48,272 bases of DNA, taken from the NCBI GenBank assembly GCA_944389315.1, contig CALXLX010000019.1, positions 1 to 48,272 of the forward strand, read 5' to 3'. Positions within the stretch are counted from its first letter, which is position 1, and every line of letters begins with the position of its first letter. Below the pieces are notes generated by a model. That model was given only the letters and a program-made list of their open reading frames with translations, had not been told where the DNA came from and did no database searches. Source of the stretch: an uncultured Opitutales bacterium. Its GTDB lineage: Bacteria; Verrucomicrobiota; Verrucomicrobiia; Opitutales; Intestinicryptomonadaceae. A program made the translations under genes and the position numbers. This document shows positions 42,014 through 48,272 of the stretch, in pieces.

Positions 42014-43270
42014 TTAAGCTCTGTTTCTTACGTTGCCGAAAAACGAGTTTGCGCACAGAAGCAGCATGACCGGCATGGATATAAGAGCCGTGGCTTTTCC
42101 GTGGAATAACAGCTGCACAAACACGTATGTGGATATCATTACAATCCAATAATATCTCGTCGGAAGTCTCGAAATGCTCAGCGCCCCCTTCAGGCAACCG
42201 TACAATATTATGCACATGAGAATGAAACCTATGATGCCGCCCGCCATGAGCACGTCCACGAAGAGAAAGTGGCAGTATCCGCCCATGGGGGTGAGAATGT
42301 TGCCCCCGAATATGGGAGACTGGGCGAACATCGCCAGACCTTGCTTTATGAGGTCTATTCTTGATACGTCATAGCTGCCTCCGTAGGTGTATATATCCGA
42401 AAGATACATTAGGTTTTGAAGCCTCTGGAAGCCTTTGCTCATCATTATGTACGGCAGCGCAATCGACGCCCCGATCACGCCCAGCACGATGGTTATTGCC
42501 AGAGAAGACTTGTTTTTAAAAGATAGCAAAAACGTCACAAAGCACACTGCTGCAGAGGACAGCAGCAGAGATTGCGATGAACTTATTTTTAGACTGTACA
42601 GCGATATCGCCAGGCCGACCATCCCTATTGCGAACTTGGAAAACTTGCCCGAGAAAACTATCCAATATAGCGACATTACAAACATGAATCCCATTGGCTC
42701 CTTTGTGGTGGCCCTGTTGACGCCCTGGAAATCCATGCCGCCGTACTCTCCGGAAAGGATATCTCCGAAATAGTACAAAATTATTGATAGAGAGAGAAAT
42801 GTCGGGATGAATATAAGCCAAGTGTTCCTCGACAGGAACTCGAATCTGGACGGTGTCAGGTAGAACAGCGTCATGGGCAGGATGCTGTATGCGGTAAACT
42901 CGTAGTAATAAAATATCTTTCCGTAGCTTGATCCGTACGTGCCGGTGTCGAATTCCGGAGCCTGGTATATTATAAGCATTATGACCATCAGAAGGAAATA
43001 GAGCATGAACGACTTCATGCATATGTCCATCCGGGGATTCTGCTTTCTCATGACGGTCAGAAGCAGCAAAATGCCGCTCAAACCGAGAGGTATCAACCTG
43101 TATGCGGCCGAGTACAACGACGAATGTATGCCCAGGGCGTTTTGCAACCCGAGAAACCCGTAGAAGGAAAAGTACATGAATATTGCCGTGGAAAAGATTA
43201 TCTTTTCCGTAAGCGACATTGGCGGAAGGGCAAGGTTGTTTTGCGGGTCGAGTGGTTGTAGAGGAATCAT
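42014..43270 (-). CDS. O-antigen ligase/polymerase-like membrane protein
   Basis: 418 residues from the ATG at 43270, which forms an ATGA overlap with the wecC stop. At least ten hydrophobic helices span the protein, with a larger periplasmic loop before the last ones. GSYDVSRIDLIKQGLAMFAQSPIFGGN matches the Wzy_C pattern (R...W..a...f...PifG.G), and a His follows in MGGYCHFLFVDVLMAGGIIG. This fits Wzy polymerases or WaaL-type ligases of surface polysaccharides. Polymerase and ligase cannot be told apart here. Its place behind wecB and wecC indicates a ManNAcA-containing glycan. Confidence 0.85.
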   Translation of the reverse strand: MIPLQPLDPQNNLALPPMSLTEKIIFSTAIFMYFSFYGFLGLQNALGIHSSLYSAAYRLIPLGLSGILLLLTVMRKQNPRMDICMKSFMLYFLLMVIMLIIYQAPEFDTGTYGSSYGKIFYYYEFTAYSILPMTLFYLTPSRFEFLSRNTWLIFIPTFLSLSIILYYFGDILSGEYGGMDFQGVNRATTKEPMGFMFVMSLYWIVFSGKFSKFAIGMVGLAISLYSLKISSSQSLLLSSAAVCFVTFLLSFKNKSSLAITIVLGVIGASIALPYIMMSKGFQRLQNLMYLSDIYTYGGSYDVSRIDLIKQGLAMFAQSPIFGGNILTPMGGYCHFLFVDVLMAGGIIGFILMCIILYGCLKGALSISRLPTRYYWIVMISTYVFVQLLFHGKATALISMPVMLLLCANSFFGNVRNRA

Positions 43271-44538
43271 TGCTTTTTGGATAGAAATCCTTTTGTGTCT
43301 ATGAGTATCTTTCCGTCGAGGTCGTCTTTTGTGATGGACGAAAATTCTCGGTGGTCGACGAGCAGGAGAACTATATCCGCCTTGCCGAGCGCTTCTTTTA
43401 GGCCGAGCTTTGCCGCCGAGCCTTCCAGGGATTTTGGCAGGCGGTCTATATGCGGCTCTACGAGCACGACCTCCATTGACGAATCTTTCGCCAGGGCCTC
43501 GACTATCTCCAATGAGGGGCTTTCCCTCATGTCGTTTACATTCGCCTTGAACGTCGCTCCCAGGCACGCGATGCACGGCCTCGGTTTACCGCATTTTTCC
43601 GCGGTCTTCTTGACTTTTTCTATCACGCGCAGGGGCTTTGAACCGTTTACGTCGCGCGCGGCGCGCATTAGCACGGATTCGCTCTCGGCCGCCGATATTA
43701 TAAACCAGGGATCCACCGCTATGCAGTGCCCGCCGACTCCAGGCCCAGGCGAGAGTATGTTTACCCTCGGGTGCCTGTTAGCCAACTTTATCAGCTCCCA
43801 TACGTCTATCCCGAACTTGTCGCATATGATGGACAGCTCGTTTGCGAAGGCTATTGCAACATCGCGCGAGGCGTTCTCCGTAAGTTTTGTCATTTCGGCC
43901 GTCTTGGAGTCTGTCATGAAGACCTGGCCCTTGCAGAACGTCGAGTATAGTGCTCTTGCCCTCTCCGAGGCCTCCGGCGTAAGCCCGCCGACTATCCTGT
44001 CGTTAGAAACCAGCTCTTTGAGCATCTGCCCGGGCAGTATCCTTTCCGGGGCGTGCGCAAACAGCACGGTGGAGTAGTCCACATCCTTGTCTCTGCCGGT
44101 TTTTTTAAGCTCGTCGAGCAGCCACCCGTGCATTTTCTCCGTCGTCCCCACGGGGCTCGTGGATTCCAGAATTATAATCTGCCCGTTTCTCAGGCAGGGC
44201 GCTATGGAACGAGTCGCCGCCTCCACGAAACTCAAATCCGGCAGTTTCTTGCCGCGGTCTTTCTTAAAAGGCGTGGGAACCGCGACTATGTACGCAGCCG
44301 ACGATTTCGGCTTTTTTGACGTCGTCAAACGCCCCTCTTTGACTACTCTCATCAGCATCTCGTCAATGTCCGCCTCGCCTATGTGGCTTTTGCCCGAGCC
44401 TACAAGGTTCACCCGCTCCTCGGATACGTCCACCCCGAGAACATTCTTCCCGCAATTTGCAAATATAACTGCCGTCGGTATACCTATGTATCCCAATCCG
44501 AGCAGACATACGTCGAATATTTCTGTGTCGTTTTGCAT
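43267..44538 (-). CDS. wecC: UDP-N-acetyl-D-mannosamine dehydrogenase
   Basis: Oxidises UDP-ManNAc twice with NAD+ to UDP-ManNAcA. 423 residues. N-terminal Rossmann motif LLGLGYIGIPTAVIFA (12-27), AVPTPF, ESTSPVGTTE, the WecC-type AHAPERILPGQMLKELVSNDRIVGG, and the catalytic Cys272 in GPGVGGHCIAVDPWF. The C-terminal domain has GATFKANVNDMRESPS. The PERILPGQ form points to the ManNAc dehydrogenase branch rather than UDP-glucose dehydrogenase, and wecB directly upstream agrees. Confidence 0.94.
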   Translation of the reverse strand: MQNDTEIFDVCLLGLGYIGIPTAVIFANCGKNVLGVDVSEERVNLVGSGKSHIGEADIDEMLMRVVKEGRLTTSKKPKSSAAYIVAVPTPFKKDRGKKLPDLSFVEAATRSIAPCLRNGQIIILESTSPVGTTEKMHGWLLDELKKTGRDKDVDYSTVLFAHAPERILPGQMLKELVSNDRIVGGLTPEASERARALYSTFCKGQVFMTDSKTAEMTKLTENASRDVAIAFANELSIICDKFGIDVWELIKLANRHPRVNILSPGPGVGGHCIAVDPWFIISAAESESVLMRAARDVNGSKPLRVIEKVKKTAEKCGKPRPCIACLGATFKANVNDMRESPSLEIVEALAKDSSMEVVLVEPHIDRLPKSLEGSAAKLGLKEALGKADIVLLLVDHREFSSITKDDLDGKILIDTKGFLSKKQ

Positions 44539-44550
44539 ATCTATTAAAAT

Positions 44551-45711
44551 CTAAGAGAGGCGCTCCTCTAGGATGTTTCTTATCTTTTGCGAGGCGGTGC
44601 CGTCGCCGTAGGGGTTTTTCAAGGCCGATCGCCTCGAGTATTCATCTTCGTCGGAGAGGAGCCTGCTTGCTTCCGATACGATTTTCTCCGCGTCTGTTCC
44701 CACAAGCCTGCATGTGCCCGCGGCGACCCCTTCGGGCCTCTCGGTTGTATCGCGCATGACAAGAACCGGCTTGCCCAGGCTTGGGGCCTCCTCCTGAACG
44801 CCGCCGCTGTCAGAGAGCACAAAACGGCATTTGTCCATTAGCCAGATGAATTCTTCATATCCCACTGGAGGAATCAACGCAACTCTGTCCATTCCGCTGA
44901 GTATCCTGTTTACGGGCTCCTGCACATTTGGGTTCAGATGGACAGGATACAATACCCCCACGTCTGGGTGCGTTTGCACCAAGGTTTTTATCGCCCTGCA
45001 TATCTCCTCAAACCCGTCCCCGAAGTTCTCCCTGCGGTGCCCGGTTACAAGTATCCAGGGTTTGCCCCCCTCCAGAAATTCCTTTGTGAAAACCTGCGGA
45101 ATGGAACATTTCGCGGATACGTATTCTGCGGATATTTTGTCCTTTTTGAGCTTATCCCTCATCCACAGCAGCGAATCCACAACCGTATTTCCGGTTACGA
45201 AACATGAGTCGGGATCCATGCCTTCGGATATGAGGTTGTCGTAGCTTTCCTTAGTCGGCGCAAAGCACCACTTTGATATGGGGTCGGTCAGGCGCCTGTT
45301 CATCTCCTCGGGGTAGGGGGAGAGCATATTGCCGGTCCTCAGCCCCGCTTCGACATGCCCGACGGGTATGCGCTCGTAAAAAGCCGCTATTGCCGTCGCA
45401 AAAACCGTAGTGGTGTCCCCCTGAACCAGTATCGCCGCTGGCCGGAAAGTTTTGAAATAGTCCTCCCATGCTGACAGTATTCTTGCCGTCAGCGAATTGA
45501 GCGTCTGGGACTTCCGCATGAGATTCATGTCGAAATCCGGCTTTATTTGGAATATGGACAATGCCTGGTCCAGCATTTGCCTATGCTGCGCTGTGGACAC
45601 AAACACGGGATTGAGCGTGTCAGAATCCTTTAACGTCTTATAAACCTGCGCCATCTTTATGGCTTCGGGACGGGTTCCCGCAACCACGGCTATATCCAAT
45701 TTCTCGGCCAT
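44551..45711 (-). CDS. wecB: UDP-N-acetylglucosamine 2-epimerase (non-hydrolysing)
   Basis: Converts UDP-GlcNAc to UDP-ManNAc in the cytoplasm. 386 residues, normal length. VAGTRPEAIKMAQVY (10-24), VQGDTTTVFATAIAAFYERIPVGHVEAGLRT, the active-site region YPEEMNRRLTDPIS, TGHRRENFG, VLSDSGGVQEEAPSLGKPVLVMRDTTERPEG are all family signatures. It leads the operon wecB-wecC-polymerase, 12 bases before wecC. Confidence 0.96.
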   Translation of the reverse strand: MAEKLDIAVVAGTRPEAIKMAQVYKTLKDSDTLNPVFVSTAQHRQMLDQALSIFQIKPDFDMNLMRKSQTLNSLTARILSAWEDYFKTFRPAAILVQGDTTTVFATAIAAFYERIPVGHVEAGLRTGNMLSPYPEEMNRRLTDPISKWCFAPTKESYDNLISEGMDPDSCFVTGNTVVDSLLWMRDKLKKDKISAEYVSAKCSIPQVFTKEFLEGGKPWILVTGHRRENFGDGFEEICRAIKTLVQTHPDVGVLYPVHLNPNVQEPVNRILSGMDRVALIPPVGYEEFIWLMDKCRFVLSDSGGVQEEAPSLGKPVLVMRDTTERPEGVAAGTCRLVGTDAEKIVSEASRLLSDEDEYSRRSALKNPYGDGTASQKIRNILEERLS

Positions 45712-45948
45712 AAATTAAAGCTTCATAGTGTGTTTTAAATATCGCTTGATTGCAACAATTTTCTGCTATTCCGCTCTTTTGCGGGCGGCTTTGGAATATG
45801 GGCATTTTTGCGCTTCGCCTTTAGAGGGACTTGTCGCTTGCGCGGAAATTCCGCCCCGCGCGGCTGTTTTTATATCGCCCGGATAAAAAATATCAAAAAC
45901 TTCAAAAGTAAGTCCGCGCAGCTTTCCATTTCGGGGTAATATTCGGTC

Positions 45949-47673
45949 ATGAATACAGACACTTCTCAAATATTGAATCTTATAGAAATAAAAGCCGATT
46001 TGTCCGATGCGGACTCCCCGATCGACGCAAAGCGCCGCGGCCCAGTGCATTTTACCTCGGGCGATTCTGTGGGAATCGTCGCAGATCTATTAAATCGCGG
46101 AGAGGTTGCGGATACTAGCATGCTCACGCGCGCGGTTTTGGAAATTTCGGACATAGGCCCGTATAATGCCCCGGATCCCCGGGAATGCAAGTGCCTGATA
46201 AGCAAATCGGTAGATGTCGCGGATTTCGAGCTATCTAACGGTTCCGAAAGCGGGGATCCATTCGCGAGAGTCTCATTTTTCCTCGACGCCTCCGATACCG
46301 CGGTTCCCGCCGGACAAAAATGGCTGAGGATAGTCGCATATTCCGCGGACGGGTCTCGCACCACTTTCAGCAGGGGCTGGATATATATAGACCCTTCCTA
46401 TAACGACGATGCCGCCGCGGCGCCCAATCCGCCCGAGTTGTCCATAACCCGCGACGAGGCTTTGTCCATGTTCCTATCGCGCTCGGGCAACCTTTCCGAT
46501 ATTACCGACCCCGCCGCGGCGCGTTCAAATATAGGCGCATGTTCCGAGGCCGAATGCGGCGCAAAAATAAAAAATTCCCTCGCTTTGAGCGGAAGAATGC
46601 CGCGCGTATTTTTCAGGAATTCCAAGGCCTTGGTCAACAACATGTCTTTTTTGACGGCTTTTCCCGCGTCCTTTTTTCTGCGCTACGACATAGACTCTTT
46701 CGAGGAATTGTTTGCGAGCACCGAGGCAAACGAGGTTGTCTCGTTCTTTAACACGCAGGGGGTTGTGTGGAGCGATCCCTTTCAGAACTGCGGGTTTAGA
46801 TTTTCCTATTCCTCAAAAAAGGAGCTCACCTTGTTCTGCGCGAATTTCGACGACACCCCCGCTCTGCGCAAAGCTGAGCGGCGCCTGACCATAGAATTGC
46901 CAACCGGCAGCCACTCTTTGGGCGTATGCGCCGGCAGGGGGTTGGCGACGGGCAAATTGGAGTATGTGTGCTTCTATTTGGACGGGGTTCCCTTGGGATC
47001 CGGAAAGGAATATTACAATACCTTGTCCGGAAACGATTTTAGCACGAATACTCCGCTTACGCTCAATAGCGGGTGGGGATATTCGCGCGAGGCTATTGAA
47101 AATCCGTCCATAGAGACCGCCTACTACGGCTTTCTTGTGACGAATTTTGCGATGGACGAGACGGACAGCCCATATACGCCCGCGGACTATGCCGCTGGAG
47201 TCCCTCTTCCGCCCTCGATATTAGATGCGTCGTCCCAGAAGCGGGCATTGCTGTATCTTTGCGAAGGTTCCGACTCATATCAATGGCACGACTCCTCCGG
47301 GAACGGGAACCATGCCATAATATACGGGCAGCCTCTTTCCGACAGGCTTGTTGAGGACTATTGCCTCTATTGTTCCTACGAATGGGGGGAATCCACAAAG
47401 GCTTCCGCATATGTCTTCGGCGATACTCCGGTAATTGCGCCAAATTGCATGGTTGAGGTTTTCGCATGCTGCGTAGAGGGAGAGCTTATAATATCCGTGG
47501 GCGAGTCGTCTTCGGCGCCGGGCGGGTTTATATCTTCCGCCCCCGTAGGCGCGGCTTGGGGGAAGGCGGGAGAGTTCTTTAGCCCGCAAGAGGCTTCTAA
47601 ATTTTGTGTTACCCCCTCCGTTGCGGGCATGTCCGTGAGGTTCGGGGTAAAGGTGAAAAAACTGGTATACTAA
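45949..47673 (+). CDS. phage tail-fibre/baseplate-like protein with LamG-like region
   Basis: 574 residues without signal peptide or membrane segment. The N-terminal part (about 1-145) is a beta-rich domain recalling phage baseplate upper proteins. Residues about 180-205 (SGNLSDITDPAAARSNIGA) match the NLSD-AAAR-NIG linker repeat common in tailed-phage fibres. A jelly-roll-like region follows, with WHDSSGNGNHAIIYGQPL near residue 450, a concanavalin/LamG signature. The frame is long and free of stops, and a small gene follows after one base. No other phage genes are visible. A domesticated tail-fibre or a secreted adhesin are alternatives; the function is not known. Confidence 0.75.
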   Translation: MNTDTSQILNLIEIKADLSDADSPIDAKRRGPVHFTSGDSVGIVADLLNRGEVADTSMLTRAVLEISDIGPYNAPDPRECKCLISKSVDVADFELSNGSESGDPFARVSFFLDASDTAVPAGQKWLRIVAYSADGSRTTFSRGWIYIDPSYNDDAAAAPNPPELSITRDEALSMFLSRSGNLSDITDPAAARSNIGACSEAECGAKIKNSLALSGRMPRVFFRNSKALVNNMSFLTAFPASFFLRYDIDSFEELFASTEANEVVSFFNTQGVVWSDPFQNCGFRFSYSSKKELTLFCANFDDTPALRKAERRLTIELPTGSHSLGVCAGRGLATGKLEYVCFYLDGVPLGSGKEYYNTLSGNDFSTNTPLTLNSGWGYSREAIENPSIETAYYGFLVTNFAMDETDSPYTPADYAAGVPLPPSILDASSQKRALLYLCEGSDSYQWHDSSGNGNHAIIYGQPLSDRLVEDYCLYCSYEWGESTKASAYVFGDTPVIAPNCMVEVFACCVEGELIISVGESSSAPGGFISSAPVGAAWGKAGEFFSPQEASKFCVTPSVAGMSVRFGVKVKKLVY

Positions 47674-47674
47674 T

Positions 47675-47911
47675 ATGGAAAACGACGAATTGGAAAAAGC
47701 GGCGGCAGCTGGGAATATATCGCTCGGCGGCGGTGTCAGTTTAAATATAAAGAGAATGTCCGTATGCGGAGATCTCTTTGATTCTGCGGGGGAACCCCTT
47801 GGAAGCGGGAATTACGAGGTTACCCTGGCTCCCGAGGAGATAGCCCTATTGGGTATTTCCAATGTGGAGCCCCTGTCCGCAAAGTTTCTGAACGGCAGGG
47901 CAGGCTCATAA
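47675..47911 (+). CDS. small protein coupled to the tail-fibre-like gene, unknown function
   Basis: 78 residues; the ATG lies one base after the upstream stop. It holds a Gly/Ser-rich start (NISLGGGVSLNIK) and a beta-rich centre with LAPEEIALLGI. There is no signal peptide, membrane segment or known motif. Tailed phages often encode small fibre-assembly or fibre-attached proteins in this place, which would fit, but nothing in the sequence proves it. A strong terminator follows. Confidence 0.7.
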   Translation: MENDELEKAAAAGNISLGGGVSLNIKRMSVCGDLFDSAGEPLGSGNYEVTLAPEEIALLGISNVEPLSAKFLNGRAGS

Positions 47912-47939
47912 GAGCGTTCCGCTTAAGTTTCTATTCGCC

Positions 47940-47973
47940 AGCGGGATTCCTCTTTTTGGGATCCCGCTTTTTT
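47940..47973 (+). terminator. intrinsic terminator after the tail-fibre-like pair
   Basis: AGCGGGAT (47940-47947) pairs with ATCCCGCT (47961-47968), with up to three further inner pairs, and is followed by T to 47973. Confidence 0.9.
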
Positions 47974-48042
47974 ATTCCTATAGCCTTGTAAAAAAAGTGA
48001 AACTTTTATAGAGTATAGATGTTTGATGGATATGAAGTTCGC

Positions 48043-48272
48043 ATGTCAAAATACATATTTAAGCTTTTATTGGTCGTAGTCGCGGCGGCATTGCCGTTGT
48101 GGTGCCTTGACGCGGCGGAGTCTCCCCGCAAAGCGAAAGACGGCGGGGGCAAGGCGCATATTCGCAAAACGTCCGGCAAGGCCAAGCGTTCAGAGAAGAA
48201 TCTCTCGAAAGAAAATCCTTTTGAGGGCGACAGGGAGTTTTCTGGGGCGTCTGAGCTGGACAAGATAGTGCT
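48043..48272 (+). CDS. N-terminus of an exported protein, cut by the right window edge
   Basis: The frame from the ATG at 48043 is open to the last base, giving 76 residues. The start MSKYIFKLLLVVVAAALPLW is a signal peptide or membrane anchor, and a Lys/Arg/Gly-rich hydrophilic stretch follows. An in-frame ATG at 48019 would put eight polar residues ahead of the signal, so 48043 is preferred. No domain can be recognised from this portion. Confidence 0.65.
   Translation, partial: MSKYIFKLLLVVVAAALPLWCLDAAESPRKAKDGGGKAHIRKTSGKAKRSEKNLSKENPFEGDREFSGASELDKIV

Noticed and set aside
45949..47911. Prophage
   Set aside because: Only a fibre-like gene and a small companion are present. No integrase, capsid, terminase, lysis gene or attachment repeats were seen.
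1..48272. tRNA, rRNA, tmRNA, CRISPR arrays and insertion sequences
   Set aside because: No CCA-ending cloverleaf, regular spacer-repeat pattern, transposase or terminal inverted repeats were found by reading; a dedicated covariance-model search would be needed to exclude small RNAs.

Overview
The window looks like a chromosomal segment of a Gram-negative bacterium of the PVC group, most likely Verrucomicrobiota. The grounds are indirect: a type II secretion operon with diverged pseudopilins, a secreted formylglycine-type sulfatase, a CE7 esterase and a Gfo/Idh/MocA oxidoreductase of the kinds abundant in that group, outer-membrane machinery (secretin, LolA-like carrier, lipoproteins), heavy use of ATA (Ile) and AGG (Arg) codons, and few good Shine-Dalgarno sites. 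No rRNA, tRNA, CRISPR array, integrase or transposase was found.

Layout. 1-6392: the 3' end of an unknown gene, then ilvC, hemC, a large basic/acidic protein of unknown function and a Gfo/Idh/MocA oxidoreductase, separated by clear intrinsic terminators. 6696-18085: an eleven-gene type II secretion operon in the order G-H-I-J-K-L-M-D-(C/PilP-like)-E-F, mostly overlapping or closely spaced. No prepilin peptidase is present. 18181-24651: exported enzymes and transport, namely a sulfatase coupled to an eight-haem cytochrome c with a TPR tail, a YbjJ-like MFS transporter and a CE7 esterase.

24769-41388: a complex aryl-polyene-type (APE) biosynthetic cluster, mainly on the minus strand, with two small plus-strand islands. 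It encodes a ketoreductase, a short AMP-forming ligase, three acyl carrier proteins, a KAS III, two giant ketosynthases each fused to a second, catalytically dead ketosynthase-like half, a FabZ-type dehydratase, a GcvT-like protein coupled to an ACP, an iron-sulfur flavoprotein, a LolA-like carrier, a small lipoprotein, an MMPL exporter, two acyltransferases and a GT2 glycosyltransferase. The likely logic is activation of an aryl starter on an ACP, repeated KS/KR/DH cycles giving a conjugated polyene, coupling to a lipid/sugar anchor, and export to the outer membrane. The KS-CLF fusions and the ACP/GcvT pair are the most unusual content of the window.

41443-48272: a small lipoprotein with tandem terminators; a minus-strand wecB-wecC-polymerase operon for a ManNAcA-containing surface polysaccharide; a plus-strand pair with phage tail-fibre-like sequence but no other phage genes; and the 5' end of an exported protein cut by the window edge.
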